A stretch of DNA of 64,000 nt from JAUIAI01 sp963732405 (GTDB lineage Bacteria > Pseudomonadota > Gammaproteobacteria > Burkholderiales > Burkholderiaceae_E), in NCBI GenBank assembly GCA_963732405.1, contig CAVSZG010000006.1, positions 930,001-994,000 on the forward strand, in the 5' to 3' direction. The position numbers and the translations under genes are program-made. Shown here one piece after another: positions 47,074-55,797 of this stretch (position 1 is its first letter; each line of letters opens with the position of its first letter). The notes beneath the pieces were generated by a model, which made no database searches, was not told the DNA's origin, and saw only the letters and a program-made list of their open reading frames with translations.

Positions 47074-47124
47074 TCCCGCTCGCACGGATCTGTGGAGGGG
47101 GTGTCGAGTGATCGGCATTCCTAC
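47058..47124 (+). ncRNA. Group II intron domains V and VI
   Basis: Domain V starts GAGCCGTGTGCGG and closes with CGCACGGATCT, overlapping the last codons of the maturase. Domain VI is the short hairpin that follows and ends in CTAC, in keeping with the AY 3' end consensus. Confidence 0.82.
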
Positions 47125-47516
47125 TCCGACTGGTTGGGCAGTGGCCTGGTGGCCACTGTCTTGCGGCAGTTTGGCCAAGCCCCTGAGTCATGTCGATACT
47201 CATTTTCTCCGGACTGGTACTCATTTGCGATGATCCACGCCTTGGGGCTGAATTTCTGGCATCAGATGCATATCCGCGCACCGGAATGTCCGCACGGCGG
47301 CGAGCCGACCCATGGACGTACCAGCGCATTCACGGCCGACCCACCGCCGTCCGCACGGCAGCGCCGAATTTAGTAACATCCCCTCACGAGTCCCGCGCCG
47401 CAGCGCCAGACTATCCGTCGCCGCGGGCCAGTCGACGGCAGCATCCGGTTCCCGAGGTACCTGCGGGTCCACCGCCCGTTTGTGTGGTCTTTGACAACAA
47501 TTCAGGAGACAGTCTT
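47125..47516. promoter_or_regulatory. Intergenic region upstream of the second ABC transporter
   Basis: A 392-base non-coding stretch between the intron and the second ABC operon. It would contain the promoter of the plus-strand operon and the original promoter of the polyol operon. AGGAG at 47503-47507 is a good ribosome binding site for the gene at 47517. I could not identify promoter boxes or an AraC site with confidence. Confidence 0.5.
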
Positions 47517-48907
47517 ATGCGTTCCTCCCCACTCGTCATGAGCGCCGTGGCCAGCGCCGTGATGACCTTGAGCGTTTCGTCGGCCAGTGCCGAAACGCTG
47601 ACCGTCTGGTTCACGAAGGGCTTTTATCCGGCCGAAGATTCCGCGCTCGACACCATGATCAGCCGCTTCGAGAAAAAAACCGGCGTGACGGTCGAGTTGT
47701 CCAAATATGCCGTACAGGACGTCATGTCCAAGTCGGTTGCCGCGCTGGACGCTGGCAATGTGCCCGATTTTTCATTCGGCATGACCTACGATTTCCAGGC
47801 CACCGGCAAGTGGGCACGGGAGGGCAAGCTGGTCGATGTGTCCGACGTGATCGAACCGAACAAGGGACCGTTTCCTGCGCGAACACCATTTCGACCACCT
47901 ACCTGGCAGGGCCCGATGGCAAGAAGCGCTATTACGCGTTTCCGGTCTATCAGCAGACGATGCACATCAACTACTGGAAAGACATGCTCGCCGAGGCCGG
48001 CTTCAAGGCCAGCGACATTCCCAAGGACTGGAAGGGCTTCTGGAATTTCTGGTGCGACAAGGTCCAGCCGGCCGCGCGGAAGGCGACGGGCAAGCGGAGT
48101 CTACGGCGTCGGCAACCCGATGGGCGTGGATTCGGCACCGACAGCTTCTACAGCTTCCATCAGTTCATGCTGGCCTACAACGTGCAAGCTCGTCGACGAC
48201 GACGGCAAGGTCGTCCTCGACGAGCCGAAGTACAAGGCGGGCTGGTCAGCGCACTCAAGGATTACACCGGCCTGTTGACCCGCGGTTGCACGCCACCGTC
48301 GTCGACCAGCTGGAAGGATCCGGACAACAATGTCAACTTCCACAACAAGACGACGGTCGGCACCCACAACGCGACGATCTCGATCCCGGCGAAGTGGCTC
48401 GACGACTCGAACAACGCCGCGCTCACCGCCGACCAGCGCGCTACGGCGAAGAAGAACTACGAGGATCTGATCGCGACGGTTGAAGTGGCCGAACAAGCCC
48501 GATGGCAAGCCGATGAACTACCTCGCCGCGATCAAGACGGCCGTCATCTTCAAGGGCGCGAAGAACGAGAAGCGGGCGACGCGAATTCATGGCCTTCATG
48601 ATGGAAGACGCGAGTCTCACGCCGTTTACCGAAGGCGCGCTCGGCCGCTGGTACCCAACGACCAAGTTCGGAGCCGATCGGGAGTTCTGGGTCGGCGGCA
48701 AGGATCCGCATCGCAAGGTGGTCTCGCGAGCAGTTCCGTGCCGGCACCGGCGTGTTCCCGTTCATTGCGAACTTCCATTTCACCGAGTTGAACAACGAGA
48801 ACGTCTGGGCCAAGGCCATGAGCCGGATCGTCACCGAGAAGGTCGCGCCCGAAAAGGCGGCTGACGAGCTGATCGCCCGGGTGAAGAGCGTCGCCGGCAA
48901 GCTGTGA
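47517..48907 (+). pseudogene. Sugar ABC transporter substrate-binding protein, multiple frameshifts
   Basis: A periplasmic solute-binding protein with signal peptide (VMSAVASAVMTLSVSSASA) and mature start ETLTVWFTKGFYPAEDSALD. Reading across frames, continuous family sequence is visible to the end: GPDGKKRYYAFPVYQQTMHI, DSFYSFHQFMLAYNV, KLVDDDGKVVLDEPKYKAG, GTHNATISIPAKWLDDSNN, WPNKPDGKPMNYLAAIKTAV, EFMAFMMEDASLTPFTEGAL, FRAGTGVFPFIANFHFTELN and a last ARVKSVAGKL. The frame changes near 47880, 48078, 48135, 48190, 48240, 48483, 48583 and 48722. Where the original can be inferred, most insertions are one extra C or G. Amino acids between the breaks look undamaged. Confidence 0.8.
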
Positions 48908-48917
48908 TCGTGGCACG

Positions 48918-49905
48918 ATGACGGACGCATCGGTCGCGCGCGCTTCACCGATGGCGCCGACTTCCACGTCGGCTTCCGCGTCGGCTTCCGCTTCGGCACC
49001 GGGCGCGCCGACCGGCCGGCATCGGGCAACGCCCGCCGGACCCCGACGCGCCGCGCGCCGGTCGGGCCGTGTCGGCCGGCCGAATGGAACACCGTCGGGC
49101 TTTTGATGGTGATTCCGTTCGTCCTGATCTTCGCCGTATTCGTCGTCTATCCGGTCAGCTACGGTTTCTGGCTCGCCCACGACCCGGCCAACTACCGCAG
49201 TTGCTCGCCGATCCGATCTTCACCGGTCGGTCTTCAACACGCTGATCTTCCTGATCGTTGCGATCAACCTGAAGATGACGATCGCGCTCGGCCTGTCGGG
49301 CTTCTTCATGAAGGAGCGCTGGTGGATCAAGGTCCTGGCCGTGCTCTTCATCCTGCCATGGGCGGTCCCTTCGATTCCGACGATTCTGTCCTTCCGGTTC
49401 ATGTTCAACTCCGAATGGGGGGTCGTCAATTCGCTGATCTTCCGCCTGACGCAGGCTCGACGGTCCGAACTGGCTCAATGACCCGACCGTCGCATTCGGC
49501 ATGTCGATGCTCGTGCACATCTGGAAGTCGTTGCCGTTCTGGACGCTGATCCTGCTGTCGGGACGGCTCGCGATCCCAGGGATATGTACGAGGCGGCCGC
49601 TGTCGACGGCGCCACCGGCCGCCAGCAGTTCCAGCACATCACCTGGCCGTCGATGAAGCAGCTCTACCTGACCTGCACGTTGCTCTCGATGATCTGGACG
49701 CTGGGCGACTTCAACAGCGTTTACCTGCTGACCGGCGGCGGCCCTGCCGATCTGACGCATGTGCTCGCGACACTCGGTATCCGATATCTGCGGCTCGACA
49801 GATCGAATTGTCGATGGCGACGGTCGTATTCGCGATGCCCTTTGTGCTGCCCTGGTCTATTTCATGGTCCGGCGACTGTCGGTCGCGGGCGACGAGCAAA
49901 CCATG
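48918..49905 (+). pseudogene. Sugar ABC transporter permease (MalF type), multiple frameshifts
   Basis: Reading across frames gives a normal permease: LLMVIPFVLIFAVFVVYPVS, LIFLIVAINLKMTIALGLSG, VLAVLFILPWAVPSIPTILS, GMSMLVHIWKSLPFWTLILL, and the EAA loop MYEAAAVDGATGRQQFQHIT, followed by FNSVYLLTGGGPADLTHVLA. Frame changes occur near 49200, 49228, 49456, 49588 and 49800. Several can be repaired by adding one C (for example CGC-CAG and ACC-CGG) or removing one G. The first Met in good context is at 48918. It lies between the binding-protein gene and a second permease gene. Confidence 0.77.
48961..48997 (+). repeat. 12-bp imperfect tandem repeat at the start of a permease gene
   Basis: Three imperfect copies of CTTCCGCGTCGG lie at the beginning of the first permease gene and encode an alternating Ser-Ala stretch in a probably cytoplasmic, poorly conserved N-terminus. 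Confidence 0.7.
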
Positions 49906-50801
49906 AGCCGCACAGACAGTCCGAGCGCGACCCTGGCTGAGCGGGTCAGCGCTGGTTCGACCCCGCGTGTCCTGCTGACCGAGGCCGGCCTGTTGCTGGT
50001 CGGCATTCCGGTGTTCCTCTGGACAATGATGCCGATCTATCACATGGTCCTGTTCGCGATCTCGAGCAAGGACAGCGCGATGAACGGCCGGCTCTGGCCC
50101 GATGACCCGACGCTGCAGAATTTCCGGATGGTGTTCCACCAGCAGCATCATTATCTCGAGTACTTCTGGAGCCAGCTCTGGTCGAGCACCTCATTGCGTT
50201 CTCGGTCGGCGCGCTGACACTGTTCATTGCCGACTCTGGCCGCCTTCGCGATCAGCCGGTTGCGCGTCACGGGTGGGCGCTGGCTGATGAACGCGGCCTG
50301 TTCACCTACTTCATTCCCGCGGCCTTCCTGGCCGTGCCCATGTACAAGGCGATGGCCAACTACGAGCCTGCTCGAATACCCGGCTGTCGATGATCCTCGC
50401 GATGACGACGCTCGCGACGCCGTATGCGATCTGGGTGCTCAAGCAGGCCAGTGACAAGTTGCCGATGGAGCTGGACGAAGCGGCCATCATGGATGGCGCC
50501 TCCGCGCTTCCAGTTGTTCCGTCTGGTGTATCTGCCGCTCATTACCCCGGCGATCGTCGTGATCGGCATCTATGCCGTGCTGCTCGCCTGGAACGAATAC
50601 CTGTACGCTTTCCTGCTGATGTCCAATGAGCGCGAACTGCCCTTGTCGGTGGCGCTTGGCCTGTTTCTGTCGGCCGATGATTCCCCGTGGGAGTTGCTCA
50701 TGGCCACCGGCGTGATCTACGCCCTGCCGCCGGCCGCTGTCTATTACGCGTTCAAACGCTACATGGTGGGCGGCCTGACGGCGGGTTCGGTCAAGGCCTG
50801 A
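49903..50801 (+). pseudogene. Sugar ABC transporter permease (MalG type), multiple frameshifts
   Basis: The second permease of the operon. It begins MSRTDSPSATLAERVSAGST, continues with LLLVGIPVFLWTMMPIYHMV, then in shifted frames LTLFIATLAAFAISRLRV, FTYFIPAAFLAVPMYKAMAN and, intact from about 50520, LFRLVYLPLITPAIVVIGIY to the normal C-terminus KRYMVGGLTAGSVKA. The EAA loop reads PMELDEAAIMDGA. Breaks lie near 50195, 50232, 50296, 50368 and 50508. No ATPase gene follows; the next gene is on the other strand. The operon would need to borrow an ATPase, for example the SmoK-type one. Confidence 0.77.
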
Positions 50802-50866
50802 TCCGGCCGGTCAGCCTCGAGGGCAGGGTGCGCAAGGCACGAGTCGCGACGCCCGCTGCCCTCAGA

Positions 50867-52222
50867 TCATCGACTGGCGCGTTCCTTGCGGGCCAGTGCG
50901 ATCTGCTCGTCCAGCGCCGACTCGGCAATGCCCTTGAGCGCGCAGAAGTTCGCCTTCGACAGTGGCGAGCTCTCGAAGGCTCTGAGCAAGGCCTGACGTT
51001 CCCGGCTGGCCGGATCGAGAAAACGCGTCGATTCCTCCTGGCGCGGATGGGATGCCGGCGAGGCCGGATGACGTCGGCCATCCTGGCGATCCGGGCGCCT
51101 GCCCGGCCCTGAACTGCCCGGACCCGACCTGGTCGGACCGGGCCGCTCACCGGGCCTGGCCGATTTGCCCGCCGAGAACTCGCCCGCCGGACCGGGCGGG
51201 CGATGTGGTCGCGGTTTGCCGTGCGACGGTTTGGTCCCCGGGGCCTGGCCTGATGTGCGCTCCGCATCGGTCTGAGTGGGTCGTGGCGGGCGACGCGGCG
51301 ACTTCGGTCGCGGATGCGGCGATGGCCGTCGTGGGTCCGCGGCAGACGCGGGGCGTTGATCCGGACCGCGATCCGGCCCAGTTGGTGATGGCGGGAGGGA
51401 CTGCTGGTCCGCTGCCTGATCCATGCCGGGCGCGACGGTCTGGCTGGGCGCATCGCCCGGGGCGGCAGTCGTCGCCTGACCCGGATGAGCAGTGGATGAC
51501 AGGCCGGTCGGCGAATCGCCCTTGGGTCGGCCGCGATGGCGTCGGCGATTGCGCGAACGCGGCTGATCGCCGGCCGGCGTGCCCGTCGCGTCGCCACCAG
51601 CGGGCCGATTCACCCCGGGTCCGGCCTGTTGACCCGCCTGCTGACGGGCCCGCACGATCGCGCGGCGGCGCGCGACTTCGGTGCCCGCGGCTTCCCGATG
51701 TTCGGCAGAGACCTCGCCAACGGCCTGTCCGTCCAGGTCGAAGCGCTGGGACGATGCGGCGAGCGCACGCAGGTAGGCGGTGCTCGTGGTGTATCGGTGC
51801 AGAAATGTCGACAGCGACTTGCGCGTGAACACGTTGGGGGCGCGATGCTGGATATCGACATGGATGCGCAGCTTGACCGGCAGCGGCGGCGTTGCGGCAA
51901 ACAGCGCGGGAAAGCGTGATGCCAGCGCGGCAGCGCAGTCGGCTGGCGACAGATCGGCGATCGAGGGGCGGGCGGCACGCCGCTCGCCGGCATCCGGCGC
52001 GGATGGCGTCGGTATGGAAGAATCGGTGGTGGCAACGTCGGTCGCAGATACTGACGGAGCCGGCTCCAGCGTCATCGCCGGCTCCGGCATTGCATCCGGT
52101 GGCTGAGGATCATCCGGCGGGGTCGGCGCTGGCAACGGATTGTCAGCGCTGGCGTGCGTCATCGGCGGGCGCTCGTCAGCGCCTGGCTCGTCGCCAGGCA
52201 CTGGCGGGTTGGGAAGGGTCAT
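50867..52222 (-). CDS. ProQ/FinO-domain RNA chaperone with long disordered region
   Basis: A 451-residue protein with a ProQ/FinO RNA-binding domain in its first third (LASRFPALFAATPPLPVKLR, then VFTRKSLSTFLHRYTTSTAY and FDLDGQAVGEVSAEHREAA). It is followed by about 230 residues of Pro/Arg/Gly/Ser-rich low-complexity sequence and a short conserved C-terminal segment (RAFESSPLSKANFCALKGIA). ProQ proteins bind structured RNAs and sRNA-mRNA duplexes. I prefer the Met at 52222 because the Met at 52288 would overlap the upstream dioxygenase gene by 50 bases. Long basic tails are common in Burkholderiales members of the family. Confidence 0.87.
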   Translation of the reverse strand: MTLPNPPVPGDEPGADERPPMTHASADNPLPAPTPPDDPQPPDAMPEPAMTLEPAPSVSATDVATTDSSIPTPSAPDAGERRAARPSIADLSPADCAAALASRFPALFAATPPLPVKLRIHVDIQHRAPNVFTRKSLSTFLHRYTTSTAYLRALAASSQRFDLDGQAVGEVSAEHREAAGTEVARRRAIVRARQQAGQQAGPGVNRPAGGDATGTPAGDQPRSRNRRRHRGRPKGDSPTGLSSTAHPGQATTAAPGDAPSQTVAPGMDQAADQQSLPPSPTGPDRGPDQRPASAADPRRPSPHPRPKSPRRPPRPTQTDAERTSGQAPGTKPSHGKPRPHRPPGPAGEFSAGKSARPGERPGPTRSGPGSSGPGRRPDRQDGRRHPASPASHPRQEESTRFLDPASRERQALLRAFESSPLSKANFCALKGIAESALDEQIALARKERASR

Positions 52223-52238
52223 TCGGGCAAGATCCAGG

Positions 52239-53102
52239 TCAGTTCGTATCGCCGCGTCGGCCGGCAGGATGTCCGGCAACAAAATCATTGCGGCCAGTCT
52301 GGTCCCGTCCGCGCAACAGCCACAACGGACGTGACGCCCACTGCACCGGGATGCCCGTCTGACCGTCGGCCGGGTTGAGGTTACGCTCGAGCACCGAGGT
52401 GCCGGGCATGTAGCGCAAGGCCACGCCGCAGCGCCGCTGGGTCGACCGATTCGGCTCGGCGCCGTGAATCATGTACACATCATGCATCGACATCTGCCCC
52501 GGCTCGAGTTCCAGACTCACGACAGTGGCTGCATCGAATGAATCGGCCGCCGCCCGCTGCGTGAGCACCAGATCGTCACGATCCTCATGCAGGTGAGGCC
52601 ACAGGAGCTGATCGCGGTGCGATCCAGGCACCACCTGCAGACAGCCATTCTCGCGGGTCGATGGGTCCAGAGCGACCCAGACGGTACAGGTTGCCAGCGG
52701 GCGGATCGGCCAGTAATGGCCGTCCTGGTGGAACGGCGTTTCCAGTCCGTCGCCGGCCGGCTTGCAGAACACATGACAGCCCCAGAGCAGGATATCCGGC
52801 CCGATGACCTGCTCGACCATGTCGAGAATCGCCGGCTCCATGGCCAGGTCGAGAAATGCCCGGTGACCGACCACCCCTTCCGCATTGCGCCCCTCGATGT
52901 GGGCCGATACCAGTTTTTCAGGGCGCACGCCCGGATTGTTGCGAATCAACTCGTCCAGAATGCCTCTGAGGTGATTGACCCGGTGTTCGGGCAGTCGATA
53001 CCGCGGAATCAGGTAACCGTCCCGGTGATACGCCGCAATGTCCGCGTCGGCCAGCCGGCTGGCTCGCTCGCTGGCGGTGGAATCAATCAATGCGGCACCC
53101 AT
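52239..53102 (-). CDS. Phytanoyl-CoA dioxygenase family protein
   Basis: A 287-residue Fe(II)/2-oxoglutarate-dependent oxygenase. The metal-binding His-x-Asp is in ETPFHQDGHYWPI, the distal His is in MHDVYMIHGAEPNRSTQRR, and the 2-oxoglutarate Arg follows it. The family includes phytanoyl-CoA hydroxylase and many small-molecule hydroxylases, so the substrate remains open. It is the upstream neighbour of the ProQ-domain gene on the same strand, with a 16-base gap. Confidence 0.9.
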   Translation of the reverse strand: MGAALIDSTASERASRLADADIAAYHRDGYLIPRYRLPEHRVNHLRGILDELIRNNPGVRPEKLVSAHIEGRNAEGVVGHRAFLDLAMEPAILDMVEQVIGPDILLWGCHVFCKPAGDGLETPFHQDGHYWPIRPLATCTVWVALDPSTRENGCLQVVPGSHRDQLLWPHLHEDRDDLVLTQRAAADSFDAATVVSLELEPGQMSMHDVYMIHGAEPNRSTQRRCGVALRYMPGTSVLERNLNPADGQTGIPVQWASRPLWLLRGRDQTGRNDFVAGHPAGRRGDTN

Positions 53103-53195
53103 CGCGCGTCTCCCCGTTCAAACAAATTCATTGGCGTGATATTGCCGCATTCTGCTTGAGCCGGCAGGTCAGGGCAATTCGGGCGTTGCCGGGCA

Positions 53196-54452
53196 TCAAG
53201 GCGTACCGGATCGTCGCACCAAGACATCGGCTCTCTCGAGCAGGCCCGGCGCCAGTTCGGTGCCGTGACCCGGACCTGGCAGGGGCAGCGCATAGCCGTG
53301 CTCGACCCGCGGCACCGTCGTCACCAGTTCGCGATACCAGCCCGTGTAATACGCTCTCACGACCTCCTGGAAGATGGCGTTCGGCGTACTGAGCGCAAAA
53401 GCCAGTGAGGTATTGAGCACGACCGGGCCGGTGCAGTCATGGGGCGCGATTGGGCGCTGCCAGGTGTCGGCCAGCGCGGCGATCTTGACCGCCTCGGTCA
53501 GGCCGCCGCACCAGGACAGATCGATCATGACATAGTCGAGCGCATCTTTCTCGAGCAACTCTCGAAAGCCAAAACGGGTGGCAAGTGTTTCGCTCGCACA
53601 GACCCGCACGCCGGACTGGCGTCGATAATCGGCCAGCACCTGGGCATTGACCATCCGGATCGGATCCTCGAACCAGAAGATGGCCAGGTCCTTGAGCGCT
53701 GCCGCGATTTCCAGTGCGGCGGGCAGGCTCCACAGGGAATGCAGCTCGGCCATGAGATCCATCTTGTCGCCATGCGCCTGGCGGATCAGCCGGAACGGCT
53801 CGATGCCCCGCGCCAACTCGCTGCGCGTGATCGACTGGCCGTTGTCGCGCAGCGCCAGGGCATCGAATGGCCAGATCTTCATGGCGTCGATGCCCATCGC
53901 GAGCAGTGAAGCGGCCAGCTCGGCGGGTTGTCGCATGAAGGCGAGCTGATCCTCATAGGGGCCGGACGCCTGATTGGTCGATGAGGTGCCGGCCTTGCTA
54001 TCGTCCGTGGCTTCACGGCCATCGCTGTGAATCAGACGGCGTCCGGCCGGACCGGCATGAGACCTGGCGTTGTAGGTGTAGCCCGCACAGGTGTTATAGA
54101 CCCGGATTCGGTCGCGCACCGGGCCTCCCAGCAACTGCACGATCGACTGATCGCAGGCCTTGCCCCGCAAATCCCACAATGCGATGTCGATGGCGCTGGA
54201 GGCGCGCGTCTCCGCCCCACTCGAGGCAAAGCCGATATAGGGATTGAGCATGCGGTGGCTGTGCGCTTCCACGGGTCGCGGGTCGGCACCGATCAACCAT
54301 GGCGCGATCGACTCATGCACATGGGCGGCGACCGCCTGTGGACCGCGGAAGGTCTCGCCCAGCCCGACCAGACCGGTATCGGTGTGTACCTGGACGAAGG
54401 TGATGTTGGGGTATGCACCGACGTGAATCGTATCGATGGCGGTGACTTTCAT
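53196..54452 (-). CDS. Mandelate racemase/muconate lactonizing enzyme-family protein
   Basis: A 418-residue enolase-superfamily protein. The N-terminal capping domain begins MKVTAIDTIHVGAYPNITFV; the barrel carries metal-ligand positions in FWFEDPIRM and in VCASETLATRFG, and a likely acid/base His in PIAPHDCTGPVVLN. The pattern fits sugar-acid dehydratases such as galactonate or mannonate dehydratase. An insert of about 35 polar residues after NTCAGYTYN is odd. The start at 54452 matches the family N-terminus. It diverges from the glyoxalase-fold gene across 281 bases. Confidence 0.87.
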   Translation of the reverse strand: MKVTAIDTIHVGAYPNITFVQVHTDTGLVGLGETFRGPQAVAAHVHESIAPWLIGADPRPVEAHSHRMLNPYIGFASSGAETRASSAIDIALWDLRGKACDQSIVQLLGGPVRDRIRVYNTCAGYTYNARSHAGPAGRRLIHSDGREATDDSKAGTSSTNQASGPYEDQLAFMRQPAELAASLLAMGIDAMKIWPFDALALRDNGQSITRSELARGIEPFRLIRQAHGDKMDLMAELHSLWSLPAALEIAAALKDLAIFWFEDPIRMVNAQVLADYRRQSGVRVCASETLATRFGFRELLEKDALDYVMIDLSWCGGLTEAVKIAALADTWQRPIAPHDCTGPVVLNTSLAFALSTPNAIFQEVVRAYYTGWYRELVTTVPRVEHGYALPLPGPGHGTELAPGLLERADVLVRRSGTP

Positions 54453-54733
54453 CCGGGCTCCGGCGGCGCGGTCGCTCGGTGCGACCAGAATGTCATTCGG
54501 ACTGCCTGGCCGATCATGGTGATGGGCCGGCCGGCGACACACCATACATGGTAATCCGTTGCGCCAGAGGGCCGGAAATGCACGGTGGCCCGGCGGCAAT
54601 CGGTGTCTGAGGCGTGAAAACGGGCCGATGTCACAGATCGCTGTTACCCGGAACAGGCCAAGCTTGCCTACACTGGTTCTTGCGCGCCTGCGTGAGAACC
54701 GCTCAGCGGTCACCCGATGGAGACAAGCCAGTC

Positions 54734-55129
54734 ATGGCCAAACTGATCCACACCATGATCCGTGTGCTCGATCTGGATCGATCGATCCAGTTCTACAGCC
54801 GTGGGTTCGACATGTCTGAATCGCATCGCCTGGAGTTTCCCGACTTCGCCCTGGTCTATCTGCGCGGCCGTGAGAGTGATGCCGAGATCGAGCTCACGCT
54901 CAATCGCGGGCGGACCGAACCCTATACACACGGCGATGGCTACGGCCATTGCGCGTTCGCTGTCCCCGACCTGGAGGCAAGCTGGATGCGGCTTGCCGAC
55001 CTGGGCTATGAGCCAACACCGATCAAGGCATTCAAGGATGGCGAACAGTTGCTCGCCCGGTTCTTTTTCGTGACGGATCCGGATGGATACCGGATCGAAG
55101 TGCTTGCCCGCCATGGACACTATCAATGA
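54734..55129 (+). CDS. Lactoylglutathione lyase-like glyoxalase/VOC protein
   Basis: A 131-residue protein with the glyoxalase I fold. The start LIHTMIRVLDLDRSIQFYSR carries the first metal His, and YLRGRESDAEIELTLNRG, GYGHCAFAVPDLEASW and FVTDPDGYRIEVLARHGHYQ carry the others. The HxE/HxE arrangement fits glyoxalase I, which converts the methylglyoxal-glutathione adduct to lactoylglutathione. Met54734 is the normal start of the family. A related VOC enzyme role cannot be excluded. Confidence 0.9.
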   Translation: MAKLIHTMIRVLDLDRSIQFYSRGFDMSESHRLEFPDFALVYLRGRESDAEIELTLNRGRTEPYTHGDGYGHCAFAVPDLEASWMRLADLGYEPTPIKAFKDGEQLLARFFFVTDPDGYRIEVLARHGHYQ

Positions 55130-55160
55130 TTCGCCCCGATCAACGACGGAGACCCTCCTC

Positions 55161-55784
55161 ATGAAGTCAGTCAGCCATGCTCTGGCCCCGCCCTCGGCAC
55201 ACGCCAATCCTGAACGGCAGCCGGTCGGACGGGAGCGTCCAGCCCCACTGGGTCGGCGTGAGTTTCTCGCAGGGTCGGCCGTGCTCACCGGAACCATCGC
55301 GGCCGGTTCGATACTGGCCACGGCGGCGCCCTCCCGGGTCTGGGCCGCCGAAATGACGGTGCTCGATGAACGACAGGCGAAATTTCTGCTGCGTCTGACC
55401 CAGGTGATCTTCCCGCATCGTCAGATGCCCGATGCGATCAATGCGCTGGCCGTGAAGGATCTGGACAAGGCGGCTGCCGATCCGGCCGTGGCCCGTGCAT
55501 TTGCGGACGGCATCGCCGCATTCGATCAGGCGGCCGGTGGCGACTGGCTGGCCGCCACGCCCGAGCAGCAGCTCGCCGTGGTCAAGGCGCAGACCGCCAC
55601 GCCGATGTTCATCAAGGTGCGGGGCTCCTGCATCACCTCGCTCTATGACAACGAGCTGGCCTATCGGCATTTTGGTTATGAGGGCGAGGCCTTCGGCAAG
55701 GGCGGTTACCTGACTCGTGGTTTCAATGACCTGACCTGGCTGCCAGACCCGCCGGCAACGGCCAGCCCCGCGCCCTTCCTGTAA
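55161..55784 (+). CDS. Gluconate 2-dehydrogenase subunit 3-like Tat-exported protein
   Basis: A 207-residue protein with a twin-arginine signal (LGRREFLAGSAVLTGTIAAG) and a mature part of the gluconate 2-dehydrogenase subunit 3 family (LDERQAKFLLRLTQVIFPHR, GEAFGKGGYLTRGFNDLTWL). This small subunit accompanies a GMC flavoprotein and is needed for its folding and export; the large subunit is the next gene, 13 bases downstream. It would act in the periplasm with a membrane cytochrome, but no cytochrome gene is present here. Confidence 0.88.
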   Translation: MKSVSHALAPPSAHANPERQPVGRERPAPLGRREFLAGSAVLTGTIAAGSILATAAPSRVWAAEMTVLDERQAKFLLRLTQVIFPHRQMPDAINALAVKDLDKAAADPAVARAFADGIAAFDQAAGGDWLAATPEQQLAVVKAQTATPMFIKVRGSCITSLYDNELAYRHFGYEGEAFGKGGYLTRGFNDLTWLPDPPATASPAPFL

Positions 55785-55797
55785 CCGGAGCGAATCG

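Larger units (their letters stand above)
45171..47124 (+). mobile_element. Group II intron inserted in the leader of the polyol operon
   Basis: The element begins GTGCGCC at 45171, carries a ribozyme leader of about 390 bases, an intron-encoded protein, domain V at 47058-47091 and a domain VI hairpin (TGTCGA paired with TCGGCA) ending CTAC at 47124. It lies on the plus strand, opposite to the polyol operon and co-oriented with the second ABC operon. The element removed would leave a gap of about 405 bases between the two divergent operons. It belongs to a different lineage from the intron in the IS66 element. Confidence 0.87.

Noticed and set aside
47870..50520. Programmed frameshifting as an explanation of the broken ABC operon
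   Set aside because: The breaks are too many, lack slippery heptamers, and occur in both directions within short distances.
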